Shown in pieces: positions 1 to 10,292 of a DNA stretch of 64,000 nt (positions are counted from its first letter, which is position 1; each line of letters starts with the position of its first letter). The stretch is from Bacillus sp. DNRA2 (lineage in GTDB: Bacteria; Bacillota; Bacilli; Bacillales; Cytobacillaceae). The notes under the pieces were generated by a model. It was given only the letters and a program-made list of their open reading frames with translations, ran no database searches and was not told the origin of the DNA. The stretch covers positions 62,001-126,000 of the forward strand of contig NZ_JABAIT010000010.1 of assembly GCF_012843265.1 (NCBI RefSeq), written 5' to 3'. The position numbers were made by a program, and so were the translations under genes.

Positions 1-488
1 AGCTGAGAGGCTATCCGTGATTTCGCTTCAGACTCAGTAAAATTATTTCGGGCCATCAGGCGATTAAGCTGTGTCTGTTCGTCAACAAATACGAGAATGA
101 TTTTATCAACCAAATAAGTTAACTTACTTTCAAACAAGAGCGGAATGTCTAACACTACAAGCTCATTCCCACCCGCAACATATTGCTCCTTTTTCCTAAG
201 CATATTCTGTCTCACCGCAGGATGAACAATATGATTGAGGACCTCTCGTTTCTCTTCGTTCGGAAAAATAATACTTCCTAATTTCGGACGATCTATCGAT
301 CCATCCTCAAGTAAGATCTCTTTACCAAAATACGCAACAATCTCGTCGTATGCTTTTTCCCCTTTTTCAACTGCCAGGCGTGCCTCTTCGTCAGCATCAA
401 TCACTGGTATCCCCAGCTCCTTCAGCATATTAGACACGGTGCTTTTCCCGCTGGCAATTCCGCCTGTTAAACCAATAATAACTGCCAT
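1..488 (-). CDS. coaE: Dephospho-CoA kinase, C-terminus outside window
   Basis: CoaE phosphorylates the 3'-hydroxyl of dephospho-CoA with ATP, the last step of coenzyme A synthesis in the cytosol. The translated N-terminus begins [17 protein letters not shown], a Walker A loop with the kinase lysine at residue 15, and continues with the family segments VIDADEEAR and HIVHPAVR and a conserved DIPLLFE. About 162 residues are present of the roughly 200 usual; the rest lies before base 1. It is the first visible gene of the minus-strand block with ytaF, mutM and polA, the same order as in B. subtilis. Identification is secure; only the C-terminus is unseen. Confidence 0.96.
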   Translation of the reverse strand, partial: MAVIIGLTGGIASGKSTVSNMLKELGIPVIDADEEARLAVEKGEKAYDEIVAYFGKEILLEDGSIDRPKLGSIIFPNEEKREVLNHIVHPAVRQNMLRKKEQYVAGGNELVVLDIPLLFESKLTYLVDKIILVFVDEQTQLNRLMARNNFTESEAKSRIASQ

Positions 489-511
489 TTATACTACCTT
501 CCCTATGCGTA

Positions 512-1147
512 TTAAAATTTTAACAATCCAATAATAATTAAGATAACCCCCGGAATAAATAGAAACTTCTGAACCCATTCGTATTGGGCAAAAATACCAC
601 CCAAGCGCATTCCCAGAAATACAAATAATGAACTCATCACTGTCACAGAAGCGGCTAAAATCCAGGGAGAATATCCTAACATCGCTGCGCCAATTCCTGC
701 TCCAAACGCATCAAGCGATAATGCCAGACCAAGCATGAACGCTTCAACGCCGGTAATCACACCCGACTGGTCAAAATCTGCAGAAAGTGGCTTTTTTAAT
801 ATTTGAATCACGACACCTAACGATTTTATTTCAAAATTAATAATAGTGCCTTCAATATCTGTGGGCTCCGTCACCTTTTCCGGGCGGAAAAATTGAAACA
901 ACACCCAGGCACCAAGCACGATTAAGATCAGTCCTCCAAGACTTTCAGCCATCCTCGTTGAAAACAATCTTTCCAGGAAATGACCAACGCCCATGGCAAA
1001 AAATAAGATAACCGCTGAGCAGCCCGAAATAATCAGGATGGATATTAACGGGATGCGAATTTTTCGTAATCCGTAAGTTAACCCCACACTAAAACTGTCA
1101 AGACTGACAGCAAAAGCTAATAGAAAAAGTGAGATTGAATAGGCCAT
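512..1147 (-). CDS. ytaF: Sporulation membrane protein YtaF (MntP-like)
   Basis: A 211-residue hydrophobic protein with about six membrane segments. The N-terminus LLAFAVSLDSFSVGLTYGLR and the later GLALSLDAFGAGIGAAMLGY form an internal duplication with a membrane-embedded Ser-Leu-Asp motif in each half, the layout of the YtaF family, which is related to the manganese exporter MntP. YtaF is annotated as a sporulation membrane protein; its substrate is not established. The gene lies between coaE and mutM as in B. subtilis, behind a GGAAGGAG ribosome site. A cation-transport role is inference from the MntP relationship. Confidence 0.9.
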   Translation of the reverse strand: MAYSISLFLLAFAVSLDSFSVGLTYGLRKIRIPLISILIISGCSAVILFFAMGVGHFLERLFSTRMAESLGGLILIVLGAWVLFQFFRPEKVTEPTDIEGTIINFEIKSLGVVIQILKKPLSADFDQSGVITGVEAFMLGLALSLDAFGAGIGAAMLGYSPWILAASVTVMSSLFVFLGMRLGGIFAQYEWVQKFLFIPGVILIIIGLLKF

Positions 1148-1227
1148 TTGATAAGCTCCTTCCTGCCAATCGCTATGATAGTATATGGAAGGAGCCTATC
1201 CATTGTTATATGGCGCTCATAAGATTA

Positions 1228-2061
1228 TTAGCTTTTTAATTTCTGGCAAACCGGACAGAAATGAGTACCACGTCCACCAACGACTATTTTTTGTAGCTCG
1301 GTACCACAATTGATACATGGCTCTTGCTTTTTTCCGTAGACAAGAAGCTCTAATTGAAACATGCCAATTTGACCTTGCGAATTGACATAAGAGCGAATCG
1401 TACTGCCACCTTTAGCAACCGCTTCAGATAAAGTAGCCACAATCTCTTTGTGCAGCACGGTTATTTCCTCACTACTTAACGATGATGCCAGACGTTCAGG
1501 GTGAATGCGTGCCCGAAACAACGCCTCATCAACATAAATATTACCAAGACCAACAACGATGGTTTGGTCGAGGAGCAAAACTTTAATTTTCCGGTTTGAC
1601 GCTGTTAGTTTTTCCGCTAAGTAATCCATAGTGAATTCCTTCGAAAATGGCTCTGGTCCTAATTGTGAAAGCGGAAGTTGCTCAAATTCAGTTCCTTTTA
1701 GAAATAAATGCATGGTGCCAAATTTACGGACGTCCTTATAGCGAAGCTCGGTTCCATCGGTAAAATAAAAGATAACATGGGTGTGTTTATCAACAGGTTC
1801 GCTACCTGCAAACAGCCCGTATTTCCCTTCCATTCTCAAATGGGAAACAAGCGCAAAATCATCACTATAAAAGATTAAAAATTTCCCCCGTCGCCCCATC
1901 TCAAGTAAGGTTTGCCCTTTTAACGCATCCTGAAATTGGACAACTTCATTCGGATATTTAATGATTTTGGGCCAAAAAACTTCAACCCTTTCAATCTGTT
2001 TAGATAAAATTAATGCTTCTAGCGTGCGTTTTACCGTTTCGACCTCTGGTAATTCTGGCAA
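1228..2061 (-). CDS. mutM: Formamidopyrimidine-DNA glycosylase, TTG start
   Basis: MutM (Fpg) removes 8-oxoguanine and other oxidised purines from DNA and cleaves the abasic site. The enzyme acts through its N-terminal proline after loss of the initiator Met, so the start can be fixed by chemistry: the PELPEVETV motif is directly preceded by a TTG codon, and AAGGTGGGG lies just upstream. A longer reading from GTG (adding MGRP) would bury the catalytic proline. The 277-residue product ends in the C4 zinc finger CINCG...CPVCQ with the expected spacing. It sits immediately downstream of polA, a DNA-repair pairing conserved in Bacillus. Confidence 0.96.
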   Translation of the reverse strand: MPELPEVETVKRTLEALILSKQIERVEVFWPKIIKYPNEVVQFQDALKGQTLLEMGRRGKFLIFYSDDFALVSHLRMEGKYGLFAGSEPVDKHTHVIFYFTDGTELRYKDVRKFGTMHLFLKGTEFEQLPLSQLGPEPFSKEFTMDYLAEKLTASNRKIKVLLLDQTIVVGLGNIYVDEALFRARIHPERLASSLSSEEITVLHKEIVATLSEAVAKGGSTIRSYVNSQGQIGMFQLELLVYGKKQEPCINCGTELQKIVVGGRGTHFCPVCQKLKS

Positions 2062-2135
2062 AGGTCGCCCCACCTTTCTATATCGCTTTATTCGGCCTGT
2101 TAACTAGCTAAACAACCAATTTATGCAAATTCACT

Positions 2136-4769
2136 TTATTTAGCATCAAACCAAGTTGATCCATATGCATAATCAACCTTAAGTGGAACCTTCAGCTCGA
2201 TGGCATTTTCCATCACCTCCGGAACAATCCGCTTCAGTACATCGATCTCATTATCTGGTACTTCAAAAATCAATTCATCATGCACTTGTAACAATAATCT
2301 AGATGCTAATTTTTCATCAGTTAATCTTGCAGCCATATCGATCATTGCTTTTTTAATAATATCAGCTGCGCTTCCCTGAATCGGTGTGTTCATCGCGGTT
2401 CTTTCTGCAAAACTGCGAATATTAAAATTGCGGGCGGTAATCTCCGGAATGTAGCGACGACGTTGTAGCAAAGTCGCTACATAGCCCTTTTGCTTTGCAT
2501 CCTTTACGATTTCCTCCATGTACTCTTTCACCTTCGGGTAACTTTCAAGATAGCGTTCAATAAATAGACCCGCTTCCTTTCTTGAGATCCCAAGGGATTG
2601 TGAAAGCCCATAATCACTGATACCATATATAATTCCAAAGTTAACTGCCTTTGCTTGGCGACGCATATTCGACGTAACCTGATCCTCATTAACATGAAAG
2701 ACGTCCATCGCTGTTTTCGTATGGATATCAAGGCCAGCATTAAAAGCATCAATTAATTTCTGGTCACCGGAAATATGTGCCATGACCCTTAATTCAATTT
2801 GCGAATAATCTGCCGCAAAAATATACCAGCCAGGCTCAGACGGCACGAATGCCTGGCGAATTTTTCGTCCTTCTTCCAGACGAATCGGGATATTTTGCAA
2901 ATTGGGATCCGTTGAACTTAAGCGGCCAGTTTGTGTTAAGGCCTGATTAAATCTAGTATGAACTTTTTTTGTGACCGGATTCATCACCTTCAACAAGCCC
3001 TCGATATAGGTTGATTGCAGTTTTCCGAGCTGACGATAATGAAGGATTTCGTTAATAATGTCATGGCTATGTTCTAGCTTTTCTAACACATCAGCAGACG
3101 TTGAATAGCCCGTCTTTGTTTTTTTAACAGGAGGTAGTCCTAATTTCTCAAATAAAATACCACCTAACTGCTTCGGCGAATTAATATTAAACTCTTCACC
3201 CGCCAACATATGAATGTTTCGTTCAAGTCCAAGTAAAGCATGATGATTATCCTCACCCATTTTCCTGAGGCGCTCTTCATCTATTGTAATTCCTTGGAAT
3301 TCCATATCAGCTAATATCAAGGATAGTGGCATTTCAAGTTCAGTAAACAACTCATACTGCTGGTTTTCTTTTAATTCACTGACTAGCCTTTCTGCTAAAA
3401 TCTTCAGAGCATCTGCTTTACGAACTAGATGCTCAGCTACAATCTGCTCCTCAGGAATCTGGCGTTTTGCCCCTTTTCCATATATCTGTTCATCTGTATA
3501 AATATCACTGAAATTGTAACGCTTGGCAATTACCGCAACTTCATTAACGGCTTCAGCCGGATTTAAAATATATGAAGCAAGCAGTAGGTCAAACTCAATA
3601 CCGGCTAAGTGAATACTTTTGTGCCGTAATGCCACTTCCGTCCGCTTCGCATCAAAAACAATCTTTTTCATCTGGTCATCTTCAGCCCATTTTTTAAATG
3701 CATTTGACTGTAGTGCATTCGCTAAAGAAACATAGTAATAGCCTGTTTCATTAGCAAATGAAATCCCAATAATCTCGGCATGATGATAATTTTCCTCCAG
3801 CATTTCTAAATAAAATGCAGTATTGTTCGTTAGCATATCTTCATGTATTTCTTCAATGATGCGAAAATCAAGCGGTTGCAAATCCGTCGCGACTTCCTCA
3901 GTTAATTCTCCTCCAAGTCGCTCCAGCAAAGTATGAAACTCCAGGTCTTTAAATAGCTGTGTGACTTTATCTTTATGGAGACCTTCATACTCTAGCTCAG
4001 ATAGCTGTAATTCTACAGGAGCCTCCGTTGTAATCGTAGCAAGCTGCTTGCTCATTTTCGCCTGACCCTGAAATTCAGCTAATTTGTCCTTTAATTTTGC
4101 TCCGCTCACTTGATCAATTGATTCCAACAGTTTTTCTAACGAACTAAATTCTTTTAGCAGCTTGATGGCTGTTTTTTCACCCACTCCAGGAACACCTGGG
4201 ATATTATCGGATGCATCTCCCATTAAGCCCTTCATATCAATGATTTGCTCTGGAACAAGTCCATATTTTTCCTGAATATGTTCTGGTGTATAAATCTCCA
4301 TATCGGTGATACCTTTTTTTGTGATACAAACTGTGATCTTTTCCGAACTTAATTGAGTTAAGTCCTTATCTCCAGAAATGACCTTAACTTGATATCCATC
4401 CTGTTCAGCCTGACGCGAGTAAGTACCGATGATATCATCCGCTTCAAAATTTTCAAGTTCATATCGCGAAACGCCAAAAGCGTCTAGTAGCTCTTGAATA
4501 AACGGAAATTGCTCGGAAAGTTCAGGTGGGGTTTTTTGTCTCCCCCCTTTATACTCACTGAAGGTTTGATGTCGGAAGGTGGATTTGCCTGCATCAAAGG
4601 CAACCAAAATGTGGGTTGGTTTTTCTTCTTCGATTAATTTCATTAAAATCATCGCAAAGCCGTAAACGGCATTCGTATGTATTCCCTTTTGATTATTAAG
4701 TAAAGGTAAAGCAAAAAATGCTCGATAGGCAATCGAGTTACCATCTATTAATACAAGTTTTTTATCCAA
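2136..4769 (-). CDS. polA: DNA polymerase I
   Basis: An 877-residue repair and Okazaki-fragment-processing polymerase. Residues 1 to about 290 form the 5'-3' nuclease (LVLIDGNSIAYRAFFALP, later GLMGDASDNIPGVPGVGEKT). A 3'-5' exonuclease-like domain follows, but the DxE catalytic signature is replaced around FYLEMLEENYHHAEIIG, so proofreading is probably lost, as known for Bacillus Pol I. The C-terminal polymerase domain carries motif A DYSQIELRVMAHIS, the O-helix RRQAKAVNFGIIYG and motif C QVHDELIFEVP. Its ribosome site is AAGGAGGGCG upstream of ATG. Length and domain order match the family. Confidence 0.98.
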   Translation of the reverse strand: MDKKLVLIDGNSIAYRAFFALPLLNNQKGIHTNAVYGFAMILMKLIEEEKPTHILVAFDAGKSTFRHQTFSEYKGGRQKTPPELSEQFPFIQELLDAFGVSRYELENFEADDIIGTYSRQAEQDGYQVKVISGDKDLTQLSSEKITVCITKKGITDMEIYTPEHIQEKYGLVPEQIIDMKGLMGDASDNIPGVPGVGEKTAIKLLKEFSSLEKLLESIDQVSGAKLKDKLAEFQGQAKMSKQLATITTEAPVELQLSELEYEGLHKDKVTQLFKDLEFHTLLERLGGELTEEVATDLQPLDFRIIEEIHEDMLTNNTAFYLEMLEENYHHAEIIGISFANETGYYYVSLANALQSNAFKKWAEDDQMKKIVFDAKRTEVALRHKSIHLAGIEFDLLLASYILNPAEAVNEVAVIAKRYNFSDIYTDEQIYGKGAKRQIPEEQIVAEHLVRKADALKILAERLVSELKENQQYELFTELEMPLSLILADMEFQGITIDEERLRKMGEDNHHALLGLERNIHMLAGEEFNINSPKQLGGILFEKLGLPPVKKTKTGYSTSADVLEKLEHSHDIINEILHYRQLGKLQSTYIEGLLKVMNPVTKKVHTRFNQALTQTGRLSSTDPNLQNIPIRLEEGRKIRQAFVPSEPGWYIFAADYSQIELRVMAHISGDQKLIDAFNAGLDIHTKTAMDVFHVNEDQVTSNMRRQAKAVNFGIIYGISDYGLSQSLGISRKEAGLFIERYLESYPKVKEYMEEIVKDAKQKGYVATLLQRRRYIPEITARNFNIRSFAERTAMNTPIQGSAADIIKKAMIDMAARLTDEKLASRLLLQVHDELIFEVPDNEIDVLKRIVPEVMENAIELKVPLKVDYAYGSTWFDAK

Positions 4770-4863
4770 TTAAACGCCCTCCTTCTATGTAGCCCATAAC
4801 GATTGTTTCTTTTACCATTTTATCATGACTTGTTTTTAAAATGAAAAAATGGCGAATGAGAAA

Positions 4864-4899
4864 TGCAAAAAGACGAAGGGGGGATCGACCTTCGTCTTA
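4864..4899 (-). terminator. Rho-independent terminator of phoPR
   Basis: AAGACGAAGG pairs with CCTTCGTCTT across a 9-base loop; read on the minus strand the stem is followed by TTTTTGC. It lies about 95 bases beyond the phoR stop and isolates phoPR from polA. Confidence 0.85.
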
Positions 4900-4993
4900 A
4901 CTGCCATGCATATAATTAGGGGGGGATTACGTTTTTAAGTGTAACAACGAATTATTAACAAATCATAAACAGATTATTAAAAGATATTTAAGT

Positions 4994-6766
4994 TTACCGT
5001 AACATAAGTTTCTTTTTCAAAGAAATGGTGAACACACTTCCAGTGCCAACTTCACTTGATACCGTAATTGTCCCTTGATGTGCTTCAATTAGATGCTTAA
5101 CAATCGCTAGTCCAAGACCTGTCCCTCCTGAATTTCTGCTCCGTGCCTTATCAACTCGGTAAAATCGTTCAAATATCCTTGGAATTTCCTGCTTTTCGAT
5201 ACCAATCCCAGTATCTGAAATATGAACAAGTACCCGATCATCCTTCATTTCTGTCTCGATTTTAATACTTCCATTTTGCGGAGTATACATAATCGCATTG
5301 TTGATAACATTAATGAACACTTGCTTTAAGCGGAACAGATCACCTTGAATCACTACATTTTCGTTGTCCTCAAGATAGTTTAATGTAACGGACTTATCCT
5401 CAGCTTTTTTTTGGAGCATCGTGACGCTGTCCTTTAGCAATGTCCCCAGGTTGACTTCTTTTATATCAAGATTAAACTTATGTTGCTCGATTCTCGACAA
5501 CTCTAATAATTCTTCAATTAATTGTTGCAAGCGATCGCTTTCCGTTAAAATTATATGTAAGAATGCCTCTAATGATTTGGGATCATCCTTTGCCCCATCG
5601 AGCAGTGTCTCCGTGAACCCTTTAATAGAAGTAACCGGAGTTTTCAACTCATGGGAAACATTAGCAACAAAATCTTTTCTTGTTTGCTCAAGATTTTTTA
5701 ATTCAGTAATATCGTGAAAAACTAGCAGGGTGCCCTTCCATACATCATTTGTGCCAATGATTGGTGCACCAAATACTTCAAAATGTTTTAAATCTATTCC
5801 AATCGGAATCCGCAAATATCGCTTAACCTGTTGCTCAGTGATAAATATTTCTTCAACTAAATCGGAAATTTCCCTGTGTTCAATGACCTCATAGTACAAC
5901 CTGTACAAATATACCTCCGGCTTCACATGAAAAACTTCCTTAAACGCACGGTTAATTAACGATACGTAGCCACGGTTATCAATTAAGATTAACCCGCTGC
6001 CCATGCTTTCTATCAAGGTAGTTAGTCGATCCTGTTGCATTTCCTTAGCTTTCATCATTTCTTGAAGATTCCTTGCTAAAATATTAATGGATGTACTGAG
6101 CATCCCAGTTTCGTCAACCTTATCTTCATACGTCCTGGCCCGATAGTTCCCTTTAGCAAGTTCCATTGCCACTTTTGTCGCTGATTCTATTGGCTTTGTA
6201 TAACGCGAAGTAATACTTGTACCTAAAATAATAATGACAATAAGAGCAAGAATAAAGCTAATCGATAACAACCACCAAATTTGACCGTACGCTTCTTCTA
6301 ACACATCCATTTTGGCGCTAAGAAACACAACGCCCTCAATTTTTCCGTCATTTTCGATTGGCTTCCAAAAAAAATGAAGTTCATTACCTTCTTTATTAAT
6401 GACAACATCCTGATCATTATTTTGGGAAGAGATGATATCTTTTAAAGTTCGATAGTGCAGTTCATCAGATAACGTATCCGATAATTCACCACTGTCAAAG
6501 AGAATCTTGCCTTTCGGGTCAGTAATGGAGACCCTAGCATCAATCGTCTCGCTAAATTCTTGAACCCTTTGCTGATCAAGTGAGGCAATACCTCCAGTGT
6601 TCTCGATGAAAATAGACACTAAAGTATTTTCCTTTTGAAGCCGTTCATTAAATTGATTAAAATGATAATTTTTAAAAAGCTGACCTAATAGTAACCCTAA
6701 TGCAATCATTACGATAAAAATTAACGTAATTAACGGAATTAACAGCCTAGTTCGGAATTTTATCAT
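4994..6766 (-). CDS. phoR: Phosphate-sensing histidine kinase PhoR
   Basis: A 590-residue membrane sensor kinase partnered with PhoP. Transmembrane helices lie near residues 7-30 and 162-184 and flank an extracytoplasmic domain. A HAMP linker follows (about 185-237), then a PAS domain (about 245-350), then HisKA with the phosphorylated His372 in FVANVSHELKTPV. The ATP-binding domain has N-box NVINNAIMYTP, G1 DTGIGI and G2 GGTGLGLAIV. This TM-PAS-HisKA architecture is that of PhoR, which controls the phosphate-starvation regulon. The gene overlaps phoP by 20 bases, implying translational coupling. Confidence 0.95.
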   Translation of the reverse strand: MIKFRTRLLIPLITLIFIVMIALGLLLGQLFKNYHFNQFNERLQKENTLVSIFIENTGGIASLDQQRVQEFSETIDARVSITDPKGKILFDSGELSDTLSDELHYRTLKDIISSQNNDQDVVINKEGNELHFFWKPIENDGKIEGVVFLSAKMDVLEEAYGQIWWLLSISFILALIVIIILGTSITSRYTKPIESATKVAMELAKGNYRARTYEDKVDETGMLSTSINILARNLQEMMKAKEMQQDRLTTLIESMGSGLILIDNRGYVSLINRAFKEVFHVKPEVYLYRLYYEVIEHREISDLVEEIFITEQQVKRYLRIPIGIDLKHFEVFGAPIIGTNDVWKGTLLVFHDITELKNLEQTRKDFVANVSHELKTPVTSIKGFTETLLDGAKDDPKSLEAFLHIILTESDRLQQLIEELLELSRIEQHKFNLDIKEVNLGTLLKDSVTMLQKKAEDKSVTLNYLEDNENVVIQGDLFRLKQVFINVINNAIMYTPQNGSIKIETEMKDDRVLVHISDTGIGIEKQEIPRIFERFYRVDKARSRNSGGTGLGLAIVKHLIEAHQGTITVSSEVGTGSVFTISLKKKLMLR

Positions 6767-7484
6767 TTACCTTTGGCTCCTCTAATTTGTAGCCAAGCCC
6801 TCGGATGGTTTTAATATAAACTGGTTTTTTTGTATTGGGTTCAATTTTATCCCTTAAATGACTTATGTGTACATCAACGATTCGAGTATCACCGGCAAAA
6901 TCATAATTCCAAACCGCACTTAACAGCTGATCACGTGTCAACACCTTACCCTTGTGTTTTCCAAGATGAACAAGTAGTTCAAATTCCTTTGGCGTTAATT
7001 CTAAGAGCTCACCTTTATAAAACGCTTCATAATGTTCGGGATAAATGGTCAAATCTTTAATCGCGATATTGGCGCCTTCTCCGTGTTCGTTAACAGTGGT
7101 CTGCAAGTTGTTTTGTACTTCAGTTCTGCGCAAAATTGCCTTAACCCTAGCGACTACTTCCCTCGGGCTAAAGGGCTTGGTCATATAGTCATCAGCACCA
7201 AGCTCAAGACCTAAAATCTTATCAAATTCATCATCCTTTGCAGTTAACATCAGAATAGGTGTTACCACCTTTTGCTGACGTAGCTGCTTACATACTTCTA
7301 TTCCATCAAGACGTGGTAGCATTAAATCCAGAACAATGAAATCATATTCACCCTCAAGTGCTAAATCTCTCCCTGTTTCTCCATCCATTGCCGTCGTGAC
7401 TTTATAGCCCGCTTGTTCTAAGTTATATTGAAGTAATGTAACAATGGATTGCTCATCATCCACTACTAGTACTTTTTTCTCCAT
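6747..7484 (-). CDS. phoP: Phosphate response regulator PhoP
   Basis: A 245-residue OmpR-family response regulator. The receiver has the acidic pair Asp9/Asp10, the phosphoacceptor Asp53 in VLDLMLP and the switch lysine in YMTKPFSPRE. The C-terminal winged helix shows LTPKEFELLVHLGKHKGKVLTR and RIVDVHISHLRDKIE. It is phosphorylated by PhoR and would activate phosphate-acquisition genes through direct repeats of TTNACA type, copies of which lie upstream of this operon. The short insertion between the domains (about residues 125-140) is unremarkable. Start ATG follows GGAGGGT. Confidence 0.96.
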   Translation of the reverse strand: MEKKVLVVDDEQSIVTLLQYNLEQAGYKVTTAMDGETGRDLALEGEYDFIVLDLMLPRLDGIEVCKQLRQQKVVTPILMLTAKDDEFDKILGLELGADDYMTKPFSPREVVARVKAILRRTEVQNNLQTTVNEHGEGANIAIKDLTIYPEHYEAFYKGELLELTPKEFELLVHLGKHKGKVLTRDQLLSAVWNYDFAGDTRIVDVHISHLRDKIEPNTKKPVYIKTIRGLGYKLEEPKVNDKIPN

Positions 7485-7525
7485 AATACCCTCCGGATTC
7501 GTATCCCCATTTTTTCTAAATATTT

Positions 7526-7602
7526 TTTACACCTTACTACTATATTATTAGAAAAATTATACTAGCGCCAAAAATAACTCGATTCTTTACAAATTTTTTA
7601 CA
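7526..7602. promoter_or_regulatory. PhoP-box-like TTTACA direct repeats upstream of phoPR
   Basis: Two TTTACA hexamers occur exactly 11 bp apart (7586 and 7597), the repeat-plus-5-bp-spacer pattern reported for PhoP dimers; a third TTTACA is at 7526. They read on the plus strand, opposite to phoP transcription. Autoregulation of phoPR is known in B. subtilis; assigning these hexamers as the site is inference. Confidence 0.5.
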
Positions 7603-7619
7603 CTTCTTAATATTTTTGT

Positions 7620-7665
7620 GTTGATTTCCGCTACAGGAGTCTTCGCTCCTTCCGCTCCAATCAAT
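7620..7665. repeat. Bacillaceae hairpin repeat, long form
   Basis: The outer arms TTGATT/AATCAA enclose an inner stem AGGAG/CTCCT around TCTTCG, with short TCCGCT words. The same ends occur, fused without the middle, at 44120-44141. I have the impression this is a dispersed intergenic element of Bacillus genomes; no coding capacity. Confidence 0.6.
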
Positions 7666-7686
7666 ACAATAAAACTTTTGCCAAAA

Positions 7687-7719
7687 TAAAAAGACCCGAA
7701 GGTAGCCTCCGAATCTTTT
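7687..7719 (-). terminator. Terminator after mdh
   Basis: AAAGATTCGGAGG and CCTTCGGGTCTTT pair around CTA with G-U tolerance and are followed on the minus strand by TTTTTATTTT. It ends the citZ-icd-mdh block. Confidence 0.85.
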
Positions 7720-7733
7720 TGTAAGGAAATAAA

Positions 7734-8705
<972 letters not shown>

Positions 8706-8779
8706 TTACGAAAAATCCACAATGCAAAACAAGGCTGTATTTTAAAATTTTGCCTAGTATTAGAAAAACACATAAAAGA

Positions 8780-8828
8780 ACAAGGCGCAAGTATTTTGCT
8801 TGTACCGCAAAATACTAATACGCCTTGT
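8780..8828 (-). terminator. Long stem-loop between icd and mdh
   Basis: ACAAGGCG...AGTATTTTGC pairs with GCAAAATACT...CGCCTTGT around TTGTACC; on the minus strand it is followed by TCTTTTATG. It could terminate part of the icd transcript or stabilise a processed end. The T tract is only moderate. Confidence 0.6.
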
Positions 8829-8842
8829 CTCAATGGAATGAA

Positions 8843-10111
8843 TTATTCCATATTCTTGATTAACTCATCACCGAATTCAGAACATTTAACTTCAGTAGCA
8901 CCATCCATTAAACGAGCGAAGTCATAAGTTACAACTTTAGAAGCAATTGTATTCTCGATTGATTTAACAATCATATCAGCTGCTTCGTTCCAACCTAAGT
9001 GTTCTAGCATAAGAACGCCAGATAATAACTCAGAAGATGGATTTACTTTATCTAAACCAGCATACTTAGGTGCAGTACCGTGAGTTGCTTCGAAGATAGC
9101 ATGTCCAGTTTCATAGTTGATGTTTGCTCCTGGTGCAATACCGATACCGCCGACTTGTGCAGCAAGCGCATCAGAAATGAAGTCACCATTTAAGTTCATT
9201 GTAGCAACAACATCAAATTCTTTTGGACGAGTCAGGATTTGTTGTAAGAAGATATCAGCAATTGCATCTTTTACGATGATTTTGCCAGCAGCTTCTGCTT
9301 CAGCTTGTGCTTTGTTAGCAGCATCTGCACCTTGCTCAGCAACGATACGATCGTATTGAGCCCAAGTGAATACTTTATCTCCGAATTCTTGTTCAGCAAG
9401 CTCGTAACCCCAATTTTTGAAAGCACCCTCAGTAAATTTCATGATATTACCTTTATGTACAATCGTTACTGATTTGCGTCCTTCTTTAATTGCATAGTTG
9501 ATTGCAGCACGAACTAAACGTTTTGTACCTTCTTCAGATACAGGTTTAATTCCGATACCAGAAGTTTCAGGGAATCTAATGTTCTTAACACCTAGCTCAG
9601 TTTGTAAGAAATTGATTAATTTCTTTACTTCGTCTGAACCTTTTTGGTACTCAATACCTGAGTAGATGTCTTCTGTGTTTTCACGGAAGATGACCATGTC
9701 AGTGTCTTGAGGACGTTTTACTGGTGAAGGTACACCTTCGAACCAACGTACAGGACGTAAGCAAACGAATAAGTCTAATTCTTGTCTTAATGCAACGTTT
9801 AATGAACGAATTCCGCCACCAACTGGAGTTGTAAGAGGTCCTTTGATCGCAATTAGATATTCATTAATTAAATCTAAAGTCTCTTGAGGAAGCCATTCAC
9901 CTGTTTTATTGAAAGCTTTTTCTCCCGCAAAAACTTCTTTCCACACAATTTTACGCTCACCTTTGTAAGCTTTTTCTACTGCCGCATCTAGTACGCGTGA
10001 AGCTGATGCCCAAATGTCCGGACCAGTACCGTCACCTTCGATAAAAGGGATGATTGGGTTATTTGGTACATTTAGTACTCCGTCTTTTACTGTGATTTTT
10101 TCTCCTAGCAT
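8843..10111 (-). CDS. icd: Isocitrate dehydrogenase (NADP)
   Basis: Converts isocitrate to 2-oxoglutarate with NADP. The 422-residue protein carries the nucleotide/substrate signature [18 protein letters not shown], in which the serine is the site phosphorylated in E. coli Icd, and the segments [36 protein letters not shown] and the NADP-type [20 protein letters not shown] placed the start at the ATG giving [19 protein letters not shown] because it aligns with B. subtilis Icd and GGAGGG lies ten bases upstream; a longer frame would run into the preceding stem-loop. It lies between citZ and mdh. Confidence 0.96.
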   Translation of the reverse strand: MLGEKITVKDGVLNVPNNPIIPFIEGDGTGPDIWASASRVLDAAVEKAYKGERKIVWKEVFAGEKAFNKTGEWLPQETLDLINEYLIAIKGPLTTPVGGGIRSLNVALRQELDLFVCLRPVRWFEGVPSPVKRPQDTDMVIFRENTEDIYSGIEYQKGSDEVKKLINFLQTELGVKNIRFPETSGIGIKPVSEEGTKRLVRAAINYAIKEGRKSVTIVHKGNIMKFTEGAFKNWGYELAEQEFGDKVFTWAQYDRIVAEQGADAANKAQAEAEAAGKIIVKDAIADIFLQQILTRPKEFDVVATMNLNGDFISDALAAQVGGIGIAPGANINYETGHAIFEATHGTAPKYAGLDKVNPSSELLSGVLMLEHLGWNEAADMIVKSIENTIASKVVTYDFARLMDGATEVKCSEFGDELIKNME

Positions 10112-10141
10112 ATCTCTTTCTCCCTCCATGTCCATGAAAAC

Positions 10142-10214
10142 GTGCAGACGACTCACTTAAGCAGCCCGGTTAAAAAATAGTAACTATTTTTTAACCGGAC
10201 TGAAGTCGCTGCAC
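10142..10214. other. 73-nt long inverted repeat between citZ and icd
   Basis: A 16-bp perfect inner stem, CCGGTTAAAAAATAGT against its complement with a one-base centre, is extended by CAG/CTG and then GTGCAG-CGACT/AGTCGCTGCAC with small bulges. Both sides end in TTTT. It could be an intercistronic terminator or processing/stability element, leaving icd to be translated from a ribosome site about 20 bases downstream. Confidence 0.65.
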
Positions 10215-10292
10215 TTTTCATAAATTAACAAAAACTTTCCCCTATATATTACATCAGTTTTTGTCTAAATTGTAAACTTTTCAAATATTTTT

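Noticed and set aside
10112-10156. 15-codon N-terminal extension of icd
   Set aside because: It runs into the outer arm of the intercistronic stem-loop, and its ATG codons lie within or before the ribosome site used by the ATG at 10111.
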